Shown here piece after piece: positions 48,990 through 62,340 of a stretch of DNA of 64,000 nucleotides. The first letter of the stretch is position 1. The number at the start of each line of letters is the position of its first letter. A program made the translations under genes and the position numbers. This DNA is from Allium sativum (lineage: Eukaryota; Streptophyta; Magnoliopsida; Asparagales; Amaryllidaceae): the NCBI GenBank assembly GCA_030737875.1, contig CM060911.1, positions 92,214,599 to 92,278,598 on the forward strand. Direction: 5' to 3'. The notes under the pieces were generated by a model, which did not search any database, was not told where the DNA came from, and saw only the letters and a list, made by a program, of their open reading frames with translations.

Positions 48990-50330
48990 AATGAAACGAC
49001 CCAAACTTCCCCGTAAAGGAAAGCCTGAATTGCCTTGAGAACAATACACAACAGAGCACAAACCGAAGAACATTTTATTGCTGATATAACAATTTCATCA
49101 GAGTACAAGAATATAACAGAGTACGAATACTTATTACACAAAAGAAATACAATAATATCAGAGATTTATATTACATCTAAATAGCAGCGGAAAAATAATA
49201 CAAATATACAACTGAAAGGAATACATGGATACAGAGCTTTCCGAATACCGCTTCAGCTGTAAATCAGGATCCTGTAAATATATCTACAAAAAAACTACTC
49301 GACTGCCCATGTGGAAAATACGGGCACCCGAGTTTGCCAGTGAAACAAACTACAGGTCAGTCATGGGATTGTTATGAGAAATCTTAACTAAACTTATCTA
49401 ATAATAAGGCTAATCACAGGACCACGCCGCTAATGCGGAACGGGTTTACTCCATTGGATTGCCAGTGCCTAAATTAAAGTAAATCATTAAACAACGCAAT
49501 GCTTTTTAGAAAAATGAAACCATTATAAGACCCAAGTCCCATCACACAATGCAACGCAAACCGGAGGATAGGGTTTTACCTTATAATGGTCAAGAGATGC
49601 TTGATACAATAAAACGGATTTAACATTAATACTAGTGAATATAAGTTTAATAAAAACATTTCAATCATAATGTATCAATCATAGACAGCATGGGTACCAT
49701 ATATCATGTCGCCATACTAGTTCTTCAATCAAAACCGCAAGGTCATATTGGAAGTTGGTTTACCATCATGAAATCGAGGCTAGGGATCGTCCGCTCCGAT
49801 TCGAGACACTTTAGAAAATGCCTCAGGATCACACCTATGGGCAATCCTTGGATCTTCAGGTCCGGTCCCTACCTAAGGGTAGTGGATTAATTATGCCTGA
49901 ACACACGCTTCCCGGTCCCTTTGGACCTATAGTATGACCACTAACGGCCTATGAAAATCTGAGGCGCCTTAAAATCCATCATCCACATAAGTAAAATGCC
50001 AGCCAGTTTAAGCAACGACACTACTCCTAGCTAGAAAGAAACGTGTGCACTCCTCCCGTTTTGACTCATACCGGGGTGTGAGGCTCGCGAAGTCACGCTA
50101 TACACAAAGCTATGCCGTAATAGGCTATACTTTGATCATCCCACATGGCCCTGCTTTTCAACAAAAGCCTTGATCAATTGCATCTTGGCGTGCCACATTA
50201 ACAATTCACGCCATACGATCAATCACTATTAATATATACAAGGGTGTTAAGCAGAGAATAAATTCTCCACCACCAATCAGATAATTCACATGGAACGAAA
50301 TCCAATGTCAGGCACGCATCCATTTACAAG

Positions 50331-50351
50331 TCCGTTCTGGGTCTGAATGAA
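50331..50351 (-). other. Conserved LTR hairpin, B 5' LTR
   Basis: Minus strand: TTCATTC, loop AGACCCA, GAACGGA; six of seven positions pair (one wobble) and one A-C mismatch breaks the stem. Confidence 0.65.
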
Positions 50352-51789
50352 GCCGGAGGCACCTTATTCCTCGCATATCCGAAACAATTAACAATAGTCC
50401 GGACGGCTACCACTGAAGCCCCTTCAAGGTAGCTACTTCCATCATGGGTCTCAGTAGCAACACATTCATTCGATGTGAAGATCGTCGGTCTTCAATCACC
50501 GCCTTTATCTTCGACTCTTCATCGTCGTAATAATTATTCGGAATGGGTTAAACCCGTTCTTTCCAAATAATTCACGTATTTTTATAATTAAAAATCAAGT
50601 ACTATAAAAACACATCCAACGTCTCATTCCAATTCAGAATATTCTTTTAAATAAAATATTCGCGTTATCTTATCAAAGATAAATTCTTTAAATTTGTTCT
50701 TAAATCTTTCTTTAAAGATTTGTTAAAACCCCAATTTGGTTTTAAATATCAAAAATCATTATTCAATGATTATTTAAATTTAAGAAATTAATCTTATCTT
50801 TAACTGGGATAAAGAACTAATGTCATTTAAAACATGGTTAACAGTAAACCCAAAATCATCTTCCATTAAATATGGAATTTCACAGAAATCAAATCAATAT
50901 ATAATCGTTATAAATTTCTGTATCCGACCAATAATATAAATGGAATAACGGCAAAGCCACTTAAATTCCATATATAGTATCGTTCTTCTTTTACAGGAAT
51001 TTATCTCGGTTATTATTAATTCGAATTCCATTCAACTCCAAATTAATATATTAAATTGGAAAACTTTACTTTTGGAAAATCACCATTTAAAACTTAATAA
51101 AAGATTTATAAATTTCAAATCATATTTTCACTTTCAGTTGGTTTAAAGAACAAATATCGCTTAGAAACACAGTTCACAATAAACCCAACTCACATTTCAT
51201 CTTATTCCCATTACTAAGTATAACTGGAACTTTAATAATCTAAATTAAAATATTATTCTTTTCATACGGGGTTAAGAACAGTGTTATTTAAGACACTATT
51301 CACGACAAACCCAAAATCCAATTTATTCAATTTAACTTCAATTAAATATTAACAAATTGGAAAGCTTCAATAAATCTAAATTTAATGATTGATCCTAGTT
51401 AATAACTAGTTCATTTCAATAAATGTATTTTCTAAATTATATTCTTTATCGGAATGTGACTCAATCAACAACCATATACTGCATGAAATCAACAATCATG
51501 ATGAATAATTATAAAACATCCAAATAACAACCAATGTGGATTCTACACTAAATATTGGGACTAGTGTAGGTCAAATATCATCCCAACACCCGTGTGGGGT
51601 TTCATCCAACCAACAAATAATAAAATATTTGTGCACTTGGGCGATGTGTAAAAATTATCGACCCAATCACATAAACAAGTCGGACAACTTGTAAATGGAA
51701 GTGTAATGTTCAGTTTGAATATACAAACATTATATTTAACACATCAAACATTTCAACATCACAGACATATGTTTCAATTCTCTTTATTA

Positions 51790-53800
51790 TGAACAAACGA
51801 CAATAAAATTCTAGTCTTTTATTTCCATTCTTTTTATTGTTAACAAATAACTATAAAATCTTAACTCTTATTTATTTACCCAAAATGTATGCTTTTGGTC
51901 TCATTCAATTCTAAATGACAAAATGAATATTTTACTCCATCCTTTTTAAAATGACAAAATGTCTCTTTTATTCTATTTCTTTTAAAGTTATAAAAATTGT
52001 AATTTGTCTAATTTCTTTTAATGTACAAAATCTGAAATTTTGTCTAATTTCTCTTAATGTACAAAATATGATACTTTGTCTAATCCTCTCAATGTAACAA
52101 AATATGATTATTTTGTCTAGCTCTGCTTTAATGTACAAAATATGATAATTTTGTTTAACTCTGCTTTAATGTACAAAATATGATAATTTTGTTTAATCCT
52201 TTTTATGTGAACAAATTCTGAATTTTTTCCTAATCTTTTTATGTAAACAAAAATGTTAATTTTTCTTCTTCATTCTTTTTAATGTATAAAAATACACATT
52301 TCTAATTCATTCCTTTTTAATGTATCAAAATATACATTTTCAATTCATTTTTTTTATGTATCAAATATATTTTACTTTCTAACAAAAATTATGTTTAAAT
52401 CTAATTCATTTCAATGTAAACAAAATGCCAGTTTTGTCTAATTCATTTCAATGTAAACAAAATGAGTATTTTTACTTCCCTCTTTTTAAATGATAAAAAG
52501 AATGTTCTTATTTCATTCTTTTCATTTGACAAAAATGAATGTTTTTGTCATTCTTTTATCTTTGACCAAAAATGCATAATTTAGTCTAATCCTTTCAATG
52601 TACACAATATGATAATTTTGTATAATCTTTTCAGTGTTACAAAATATGATAATTTTGTATAATCTTTTCAATGTACAAAAATATACATTTTCCAATTCCT
52701 TCTTTTAATGTATAAAAATATACATTTTTTTTAAATTCCTTCTTTTAATGTATAAGAATATACATTATTTTAACTCACTCTTTTTAATGTGTAGAAATAT
52801 ACATTCTTAGCTTCTTCTTTTTAATGTATAAAAATATACATTTTCTTAACTTATTCTTTTTAATGTATAAAAATATACATTTTCTAACTCATTCTTTTAA
52901 TGTAATCAAATATGACAATAAAACATGATTTCTTTTTATTGGAAAGAATGTTACTTAAAAATCTATTCTTTTGTTTTAAAAAGAATGTTTTAAAAAATAT
53001 ATTCTTTTGTTTGATAACAAACTTCTAATCAAAAATGTAATTTTGATTTTCATAACATATTGCAAATAAAAATGTCCATTTTTTGTTTAACAATATCTTA
53101 TTGACAAAAGTGTTGATTTTGTTTAATACTTTAATGCAAACAAAATTGGATTTTTGTATAATACTTATAATGTAAACAAAATGGGATTTTTGTTTTATCA
53201 TATTTAACATTTTTAAATAAAAATGTCTTTTTTTTCATAATTAACATTTTTAAACAAAAATGTCCTTTTATCCTATATTAAATTTCTAATGAAAAATGTT
53301 CTTTATTATTTTACAAAAAAATTCAATTCAAAAATGTTATTTTTATTTGCAAAACATATTTCAAATAAAAAGGTTGTTTTTATTTTCACCAATCATTCTT
53401 TGACAAAAATATGTTATTCTTTTCACTAATCATATTTCGATAAAAATATGTTATTCTTTTCCCTAATCATATTTTGATAAAAATATGTTATTCTTTTCAC
53501 TAATCATATTTTGATAAAAATATGTTATTACGTAAACAAATATGACAATTTTATAATAACAAATTGACATACTTCTAATTCAACTAATCTACTGAACAAA
53601 ATGTAACTTTTTGATTCAACTATAATCTAATTAACAAAATGTTAATCTTTGTTTAACCATAATCTAGTTAACAAAAATGTTAATTTTGTTCTAATCAAAT
53701 CTAATTAACAAAAAATGTTAATTTTATCTAACTTAATCTAATTAACAAAAAATGTTAATTTTATTCTAATCATCATTTCTAACTAAGGTGGTATTTTTAA
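51790..53800 (-). repeat. Two-kilobase stem-loop array in the B 5' LTR
   Basis: Collinear with the array at 44570-46610. Differences are mostly single bases or unit-length changes. Confidence 0.82.
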
Positions 53801-55502
53801 TATATTTTAACAAAATATGATCATTACAATTCATCACAAACAACAAACAACAGATACCATATCATACATCACAGATCTAAAGTTTATTAACATACATATA
53901 TGGATTTTAATTAACAAAGGATAATTAAATTTTAAATTATAAAAAAAATAAAATAGAAATCTCACATTTGCTTTTGTCTGAAATTTCAAAGTGCTCAGAT
54001 TCAGATCTAGACTGCTCCATCGTCTACAGCTTGGAAAGACGATTCCAACGCAACTTCATTTGCTAAATTCTGAGATCATTTGAACAATATATGACCTTTA
54101 AAGTTAATACACTTTAATAATTTATTAACAAATTAATTAATTTCTTTAATTACGTTGCTAAGAAATGGGCCGTATGCTTTCTTCTACATCGTTGCAGGGA
54201 ACCCAAAAAAACTCCCAAGCTTCTCGTTGTCGTCACCCGCCTTGGAAGCCTTCGGAGGTTGATCGGTGGGGCCCACCTGAATCGCCTCCGCGTCGCGCCC
54301 CTCCAGCCACGAACCTGCCGAACTCGGTCCCCTCTGGAGCCTCGAATCGCGTTCCAAAGCACTGGTCTTTGAGCCCAAAAATACTGCAAATCACTGCAGT
54401 AATCTAGATCATGACCGTACAGATTAAAGCCCTCTTCGAGCTCTTCGATTTCCACTTTGGAGCTTCAAATTTCATTGAGCGGATGGTGAGGAATTGAGGA
54501 TTGAAATTGGAAGTGCTATGGCCATCGATTTGGGCCATTGGCGGCTGCGTTTAAAATAGATTAGTGTTTGGTGTGTATGGTACCGTTTACCGTATTTATT
54601 ACGTATTTTATATTATATTTAATTTATTTATTTTCCAAAATTATCTTTACGTTAATACAAACTCCAAATCGAACCCAAGGAGTGTCGCCCCTAGCTAATA
54701 ACCCCAGTCCCGGACCCAATGGACTAGGTTCCATCAGCCCGTTTCGTCATCTCAAACTCGTTTTCTTTAATTATAAATAAAAACATTTATTTATTTAATT
54801 TTAACCGTATATATAAATTTACCGGGGCCACATACGACCTCTAAAAATTCCAGAAAAATTATTTCTGGTTATGTTTTGATGATACGGTCCTAACAAAACA
54901 AATTTCACCGAATTCTGAGATCATTTGAAAAATGGTTATTTTTCAGTCGATTAAATTCAAAAGAAACTGGTCAAACCCGTTTTTCTTCTGCCACGCTCAC
55001 ACATTAATTTGAAAAATTCTGGAAAATTAAACTTAACAATAATTTGACATTCCAGTTCCAACAAAAGTGGTTTCATCGAAAACCGAGGTCGTTTGTAAAA
55101 TGACTATTTTTAAGGCCAATATATTATTATAAAAAATATATAAATTCTATTGCGAATTTTCTAAATTTTAAACTGGACATATCTTTCTTTATTAAAGGTG
55201 AAATTTCAGTTTCTCAAATTCGTTAGAAAGATATGGTTAAACAGATTTAAATATTTCTTGTTTCGCTCAATTCTGATTTATTTTGAATCCTGTATGGTCA
55301 GTCAAAGTTCGAATTCAAATTTTCAAACTACAGTGCTGTTTTAAACTCCTATTATAATTAAATTAAATTTATTCATTTTAACCTCGATGAAAATAATTTT
55401 TTAGTCGTTATTGTTTAAAATAAATTATTTTAAATATTCAAAATTCATTAAAATTTCTAAAATAAAAATTTTAAATTGGCCCCAAAATTTCGGGTTGTTA
55501 CA

Positions 55503-56283
55503 CCTGGCCTCGACTCATAGATGGAATCCAATTTCCAATACATGACATTTCGGTTTTGATTGTAGAGCCTAGTATGGCGACATAGTGGTATGGGAATCTA
55601 TGCCGTTTATGATTGATACATTTATATTTGAAGCTGATTTCTTCACTTATAGTAATAATAAAAGATTAAATTTCGCGTATCAAGCATTATTTGGCTATTA
55701 TAAGGTAGAACCTATCCTTCGGCTTGCGTTGCATTGTGTGATAGGACTTGGGTCTTATAATAGCTTCATTGTTCTTTATTTAACATTGCGCTGTTTGTTA
55801 TATGCACTGGTATTCTGGGGGTTTAACCCGTTCCGTGTTATACGGCGTGGTTCCTTGATTTATCTAAGTTTAAAATAAAAAGATTAATAACTATTTTAGT
55901 TCTCACACCAGTCACATGACTAACCTGGAGTTTATTGTTTTAACCTAAACTCTGGGTGCCCATATTTTCCACACGAGCATCTAGTAGTTTGGTTTTGCAG
56001 ATTTATATTCACAGGATCCTGGTTTACAACTGAAGCTATAATCGAAAAGCTCTGTATCCATGTATTCCTTTCAGTTGTGCTTTATATTATTTTTCCGCTG
56101 CTAATGTAATTTAATCTCTGATATTTTTCAAATGTGTAATATTTATTCATACTCTTTTATATTCTTGTACTCTGATGGAATTATTGTAATAAGCAATGAA
56201 ATGTTCTTCTGTTTGTGTTCTGATTTGTCGTATTCTCAACTCAATCCGGGCTTTCCTTAATCGGGGAAGTTCGGGTCGTGTCA
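55503..56283 (+). repeat. LTR of E, terminal part
   Basis: Homologous to about 17480-18296, ending GGGTCGTGTCA. TTTTGCAG and the T-rich 3' end are kept. Confidence 0.85.
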
Positions 56284-56286
56284 ATT

Positions 56287-56298
56287 TGGCATCAAAGC
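56287..56298 (+). other. Mutated primer binding site of E
   Basis: TGGCATCAAAGC differs at two of twelve positions from TGGTATCAGAGC found in A, A', A'', B and D. Context TTTGGTTTACAGAGCTC downstream is intact, so this is decay of an old copy or use of a variant primer. Confidence 0.8.
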
Positions 56299-56765
56299 TT
56301 TGGTTTACAGAGCTCGAGAATAAGACATATTAGAGCCAAACGAAAGAATTCATCAGAAATTGGATTAGTAATATCCAATGAGAATGACTCGTTAGAGATA
56401 GGATCAGTAGTTTCCTAGAACGAGTGGGAAGAGTAGTGTTTTTAAAATAAAAATGAAAAACAATTTTTGTTTCGAAAATATAAATCATTTTATACGTATT
56501 TGAATATTTATTTTATATTGAATTTGGACAATCCAATATATAAAGATCTTGCATATACGCCTTGCAAATTTATATTTGAAGTTTTAATATACTGGATAGA
56601 TATAGAATCACACTCTAGTCGCTCGGAGATGATTTTGATGATGGAGCTCCATCACCAATATTTATGTTCGGGTTTCGAAAGTGGGATACCTATATATTTC
56701 CAATTGACCGGTGTGAGAACCAAAACTAGATAGGGTCTTATGTTGTGACTTGGCATCAAATATGA

Positions 56766-56768
<3 letters not shown>

Positions 56769-56812
<44 letters not shown>
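56769..56812. repeat. (TA)n microsatellite
   Basis: About 22 TA units in the E interior. Confidence 0.95.
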
Positions 56813-56814
<2 letters not shown>

Positions 56815-57100
56815 TTATGTGTTTGAAAATTTATCAACAAATTGATTGCTGGTTGTGTTGTTTGATTATTGGTTCGATTTATTAAATTTTGAACAATTTA
56901 GGCCAAATTAAACCAAATATTGAACTGTATTGAAAATTGATTGCAGTTGCATGCCTATACATGATATATACATCGAACATGTCACAACAAGGAGGCTAGA
57001 TAAGAGGAATAAAATTGTATGCATGACAAATAGGAATGTGTTTACTAGTTTATTAGGTTTGGATGATTTTATGAGCCGATTGGCTAGCCACTTGCCTTTT

Positions 57101-58866
57101 TGTAACAACCCGCCTTTTTTCCCAGTTTTCGCCGATAATTAAACCAACTAAAACCTTTCACAAAGAGAAATTGTTATGGGTACATACATATATTGAAAAA
57201 ATAACATAACTTTTCATTGCATAATAAAATTTTACATCAGGGTTACATGGAATATTAGAGTTACAACATATACAGCAGAAGAAAAGTAAATATACTCTCA
57301 GCGGAATAACCGTATGATATAGCGGAAGCTCCGAACTCTAGTGCAAACTCCAACTCTAAAAGCATTCTGAATCCTGCTCCAACAATCTATAACTGCAAAA
57401 CTAAACTACTAGCTGCGCATGTAAAATTAGTCGGCACCCATAGTTTAAGAAGGAACAATGAACTATAGGTCAGTCATGGGACTGGCGTGAGAACATAAAA
57501 CAGTTGTTTTTTAGCATTTATTTTAATGTTGGGAAATTCACCGGACCACGCCGCTAATGCGGAACGAGTTTGTTCCATATGAATATCCGTGCAAATAAAT
57601 TCGCAATGACCTTTTAGAAAGATGAAGCTATCATAAGCTCGTCCCACATCACACAATGCAAGCGCACACCAAATGGGCTAGTTTTACCTTATGATAACCA
57701 AACGTGCTTTCATATGAAAAGATCCTCTTTCAATACTATAATATAGTGAGGAAAACAATTTCGTAAATAAATGTATTAATCCTAGACGACATAATACCCA
57801 TAATTTTAAGTCGCTATAATTATACACATAATCAAAATCGTATGGCTCGTATTGGAGATTTGGTTTCCAACTTGATGATTCCTGGCACGAAAGATCAATC
57901 AGGGATACAAAGCGAAGTGCCTCACGGCTTTTTCGTCCATCACGGACACCAACAACAAATCACAGGGCAGATCAATGGTTTTCGACCAGACACGACCCCC
58001 CGAACATACCTAATTTCCCCAAGTTCATAACTGGTTTCCCTTAGCTGTAGCTTCATCATCAATTCATATATAAGTATAAAACCTAACTGCTGGTTTCTCA
58101 TCAATCAGGGGTGTGAGGTTTGTCGATGTCACATCTTACACAAAGCCTTGCTTCGATAAGCAAAGATTTGATCATCACTAGCACATTTCATAGCTCGGGT
58201 ATGCCACATTGACAATTCACAACATATCACTGGTTTCAATCAATGCATACCCTCTAAGTTCATATGACTTAGAGACAAGGATAATATATTTCCACAAATC
58301 CGATATACATTAATGGAAATCAGTGCTATGCGCTCAATTTTCAATGTCAGACACACCATCCATACAAGTCCGTTCTGGGTCTGAACGGAACAATAACCCG
58401 AAAATATTCAAATATGTTCAGGTCTCATGCCACTCATAACCTCATATCAGGTGGCCTACCCAATCGAGACATCGACGCTCAATCTAAACAATTCAAATAT
58501 TCCCGGTCTTCACTCGTCATTTATCAAGTCTTGAATTGCTTTGTAACGTCGTATTATTACTTGGAATGGTTTTCGAACATATATTCAATCCCGGTCTTTC
58601 CAAGTAATAAGCGTACTTTAAAACAGTAGCTATGGTTTACATGGGCTTTTCAATTCAAATATCCTTCCAAATAGTTATCAATTCATTTATGACTCAAGAT
58701 TTGAATTACTGTAATTTCATGTATCTCGTTAAACTCTTCTTTGAAATCAAAGATTATATCTTTACTTCAATTTCCTACTTTTAATTTCCTCGAATCAAAA
58801 ATTTGACTTAATCCAAATTACGATATGAATTTCCACAACTCAATCTCATTGGGTTTCGAGAATGAT
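57101..58866 (-). mobile_element. Element F: distal part of a minus-strand LTR
   Basis: Starts TGTAACAACCCGCC directly within the E interior. It carries, inverted, the LTR landmarks of this superfamily: a CAGTCATGGGACTGG segment near 57470, the Pol II 3'-end-like AT-rich block and the conserved hairpin at 58369-58389. It is cut by G at 58867, so its start and U3 are not visible. Small frames are unremarkable. Confidence 0.8.
58369..58389 (-). other. Conserved LTR hairpin, element F
   Basis: Minus strand: TCCGTTC, loop AGACCCA, GAACGGA. Relative to A' one T-A pair is changed to C-G on both sides, a compensatory double change. Confidence 0.8.
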
Positions 58867-59415
58867 TGTAACGACCCAGATTTTTCGTCGATTAATTTTA
58901 AATATTTAATATAGTTTTAAATATTGATTCAAAAATAAATGGATTTTTATTATGGAATTTATCAGTTTAAAAATCATTATATGATTTAATATCGAATAGA
59001 ACGATAATAATAGATTTTTATCGATGGATTTAATGTTTAAAATCAAGTTATATTTTAAATCGTATTTAATATAATTCGTTAATTTAAAATTGTTCTCTCT
59101 TCTATACAGTCGAATTAAAATTTAGGATCGGCTCCATTTAGTCCAGAACAACGCTACAATCTGGTAATGTCAGTCGTTAGTTTTACTATGATGGTTCGGG
59201 GACCGCGAGATATTTCAGTTGTTTAAATTTAAAAACAAAATAAAAATCAGAATGAATAAAATAAAAAGAAGGCCGACCTATGCATTTACTAACGCGGACC
59301 TATAGGTGGACATCGCGACGTCTATATTTTCCTCGAGCTCAAACTCTTGTCCCCCTTCTTCAAAATCAAAGGAACAATAATTTAATGGCAGTACGATATG
59401 TTCCCTTCGTTCCTC

Positions 59416-59425
59416 TATATATTAA
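59416..59425 (+). promoter_or_regulatory. TATA box of G
   Basis: TATATATTAA, about 550 bases into the LTR, followed by AAGGCC and a CT-rich stretch (CCTTCTTCTCTCTTCTG) as in an expressed leader. Confidence 0.6.
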
Positions 59426-61089
59426 GGCCATTACCTTCTGGAATCCGCATTTTTGAAACCAACGGAAAACCCTTCTTCTCTCTTCTGTCTCGTTTTCCAA
59501 GCAAACCGAGATCAAAGCTGCTTCCTCCTTGATTTCTAAATGAATCGAAGTCCTCTTATCCTATTCGAACTATCCAGAAAAGGGGGATTCAATCTTGGTG
59601 TGTTCAGAGATTGTCGAAGGGAACAATCATGTTCGAACAGGGCGCCTAGGGCTAGTGTTCATCGCAAGGGGGTTTGGCGGGCAACTCGACCATCGCACGG
59701 CCTGACGCTCGACCCTAGCACGAAGCAATTCTGGGTCTAGCGGATGAGTGGGTGTCGCGACTTCAACGACGAGCTGGAAGGGGAAACCAAGTTCACTGAG
59801 GAGCTCGACATGGCAATAGGTGGAGTGCGATTTAGGGATTTAAGTGTTCGATGTCTGGAGGGAAGGCGATGTTTGTTCACTGGAGTAGTGCGACAGGGCT
59901 TCGAGGGTGTACTGACATGGTTCTGGTGATACTGTATATGGAAGAACGCGAGTCGCCTGGAGTCTGTCGTGAATATGGGTGAGACACCGTAAGGTCAGTT
60001 TAATTTATTTAATTAAGGTCAATAATATTTAAATTTAATTTGTTTGATTTATATCCAAATTTAAGTAGTAAAAGGGTTAGAATTTTATTTGTAAAATGGT
60101 TAGAATTAAATTAATATAATGGTTAAATTCATTAGTTATCTAATTGGGAATTTGATTTAAATAAAATAGTTCATATAATTAGTGTATATCGAGGAAATTA
60201 ATCAATAAGGAAATAAAATGTATAAATTAATCGTTTAAATAGAATGAAGGTTTAAATTGGAATTTTATTAAGTGAGTAATCAATTAATTCGTTTAATAAC
60301 TTATAAAAATCATACTTTATTTCATGTTATTAGATTCGAGCAATGCGAAGTACACTAGAACCAAGATGACGAATACTTCGAAATAAACTTGGTTTGAACT
60401 AGACGGGATATTCAGCACAGTAAAAAATGAGGTGAGTAAATCTCACTCACCTTTTATTTTAATTATTTTTATTTCGTTAAAAATAATTGTCTGTTGCTTA
60501 TGTGGATGTTTTATGGTTATTTTATATATATTAGTTATTTAGGCTATATATATATATATATATTGGGTTGATTGATTGGTTGGATTCCCGCAGTCTCATT
60601 AGCGGATGCCCGCAGTTTCATAAAGGATGATTACCCTATACGCCCCACGCTATGATTAGTGGATGACCTTCTATACCGCGATATTCTGCCACGAAGCAGA
60701 ATGGGTATTATTTATGTGCTAACATCTGTGGATGCAGGAAAACAGGTTGGAGGAATCCAACTAGATTCCTCAAAAATATATTATCTGTGTGTTTATTTGT
60801 TTGCATATATATTGTTATATATGATGTGTTAAAAACCAAATGATTGAGAATTGGGTGATTTGATTGTTTTAAATATCACTGGGCCAATTAAAAGGAGATT
60901 TGAGATATAAAAAGGGAAAATTCTATTTTTAAATAGAATTTGAATTTTTAATGGGAATTAAAATATAAACTTGTTTTTTTAAAAATAAAACAAGTAGTTT
61001 CTTTTTAAACGAAGTTTAGAAATAGTTCTTTTATAACGAAGTTATAAATGAAGTAAAAAGAATTACCATTTGATAATTCAGAAATAGAA

Positions 61090-62340
61090 ATACAAGTGTG
61101 AAATTGGAATTTGAAATGGAATTTCAAAATAAGACGTGAAATGAAATTTTTAAATATATAACTCGAATGAAATTTGTGTCTAACATTTGAATTTTAAAAG
61201 AGAGTTTAAATGTTTGAATTTTTAAAAGGAGATTGAATATTAGAAATTCAAATAGAAGTTCAAATAGAATTTGTATAGACGAAATTAGAATGGAAAATAG
61301 AAATTTGAATCCAAAGAATTAAAATAAAATTTGAATTCAAGGGAATTCGAATAAAGAAATTCAAATAGAGATTTGAATGTAGAATTTCAAAATAGAATTG
61401 GAAATGTAGAATTTCAAAGAAGAATTGAATAGGATTTGAAATATAGTATTTCAAAGAAGAATTCAAATGTGAGATTTGAATGGAATTTAAATATGAGATT
61501 TGAATTGAGATTTGAAATAGAAATTCAAGTGTTGAATTTGAACATGGAATTGAATATAGAAATTCAAGTAGAAATTTGAATATGAGATTTCAAAATAGAA
61601 TTTGAAATAAACTTTGAAAAATAGGATTTCAAAGTAGAATTGGAAATAGAATTTCAAATAGGATTTCAAAATAGGAAATCCAAATGGTTTTGAAATGGGA
61701 GTTGAATTCAAGGGAATTCAAATGAATTTGAATATTAGAAATTCAAATGGTGTTGAAAATGAGTTTGAATATTAGAAATTCAAATGGGGCTGAAAATGAA
61801 TTTGAATAATAGAAATTCAAATGGTGTTGAAAATGAATTTGAATATTAGAAATTCAAATGGTGTTGAAAATGAGTTTGAATATTAGAAATTAAAATGGGG
61901 TCGGAAATGGAAAATGAAATTTGAATGTAAGAGATTCAAATTGAATTCAAATAGGATTTAATCTATGGGATTTGAATATGAAATTCAAATGGGTTTTAAA
62001 CTATGGAATTTTGAATACCGAATTTAAAAAGGAGTGAATATTTGAATTTCAATAAAAATTCAAATATAGAAATTGGAATATAGATGTGCAAATGGAATTT
62101 GAAACATTTAGAAATTCAAATATAAATTTTAATGGAGTTTAGATATTTAAATTCAAGTATGAATTTCAAATATAGAAATTCAAAAAGGAGTTGAATTAAG
62201 GTGGGAATTCGAATAGAGGATTTGAAATGGAATTCGAATAAAGAATTTGAAAGGAAAATTCGAATAAAGGATTTCAAATGGGATTTGAATACAGGATTTA
62301 AAACTATGGAATTTGAAATGTAAAGATTCAAATGGAATTT
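61090..62340 (+). repeat. AAATTCAAAT / ATTTGAATTT low-complexity inverted-repeat region of G
   Basis: More than 1.2 kb built almost entirely from GAAATTCAAAT and GAATTTGAAAT units in alternating order, so adjacent units can pair. The minus-strand Phe/Ile/Tyr-rich frames (61260-62331) are translations of this repeat and not genes. Confidence 0.85.
61724..61908 (+). repeat. 37-bp tandem array, five units, each a hairpin
   Basis: GA(A/G)TTTGAATA recurs at 61724, 61761, 61798, 61835 and 61872, exactly every 37 bases. Units hold ATTTGAA, spacer TATTAGAA, then TTCAAAT, a 7-bp stem in which units beginning GAGTTTGAA keep six pairs. Confidence 0.92.

Larger units (their letters stand above)
48280..48991 (-). 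other. Internal domain of B, 0.7 kb, non-coding
   Basis: Bounded by the polypurine tract on the right side of the 3' LTR and the primer site next to the 5' LTR. With 712 bases it is shorter than the A' interior. No coding signature is seen. Confidence 0.88.
49284..53965 (-). other. Candidate leader intron in the B 5' LTR
   Basis: Donor AAAT then GTGAGA at 53965-53960 and acceptor TTTTTTTGTAG ending at 49284 on the minus strand, at positions equivalent to those in A''. C has a similar GTGAGA at about 15482. The 4.7 kb span matches the A'' estimate. Confidence 0.4.
39550..55502 (-). mobile_element. Element B: non-autonomous giant-LTR retrotransposon, minus strand
   Basis: Read on the minus strand: 5' LTR 55502-48992, primer site, 0.7 kb interior, polypurine tract, then 3' LTR 48279-44300 and 39994-39550. 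A solo LTR interrupts the 3' LTR and A' cuts it at 39550; the remaining 2 kb lie off-window to the left. The 3' LTR parts add to about 4.43 kb, matching 51064-55502 of the 5' LTR. No protein-coding sequence is recognised. It interrupts the LTR of E at 55503, with CCTGG as presumed target duplication. Confidence 0.88.
48992..55502 (-). repeat. 5' LTR of B, complete (6.5 kb)
   Basis: Minus strand: TGTAACAACCCG at 55502 to GGGTCGTTTCA at 48992. It contains U3, an AT-rich TATA region near 54604-54618, a GC-rich leader block (54130-54480), donor GTGAGA at 53965-53960, a stem-loop array and the acceptor TTTTTTTGTAG at 49284. The short minus frame through the leader (54150-54455, GTG start) has no recognised domain. 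Confidence 0.92.
55503..57100 (+). mobile_element. Element E: LTR end and interior of an A'-like element
   Basis: Plus-strand sequence homologous to the last 0.8 kb of the A' LTR (55503-56283) and the first 0.8 kb of the A' interior (56284-57100). Its LTR was split by B and its interior by F. It is more diverged from A' than A'' is. Confidence 0.85.
56284..57100 (+). other. Internal domain of E, partial, non-coding
   Basis: Matches the A' interior up to GCCGATTGGCTAGCCACTTG, then is cut by F. A TA microsatellite is at 56769-56812. No protein motif is seen. Confidence 0.82.

Noticed and set aside
57101..58866. F as a plus-strand LTR because it begins TGTAACAACCC
   Set aside because: Its landmarks (CAGTCATGGGACTGG, the conserved hairpin, the 3'-end-like block) run in the same direction as in B, so it is a minus-strand LTR whose end also reads TGTAAC.
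59540..59929. Two short plus frames in the leader of G as host exons
   Set aside because: They follow a TATA box inside an LTR, have no recognisable domain, and the surrounding sequence is LTR on both sides.
61260..62331. Phe/Ile/Tyr-rich minus frames of 68-74 codons
   Set aside because: They translate the AAATTC/GAATTT repeat; amino acid content follows the repeat unit.
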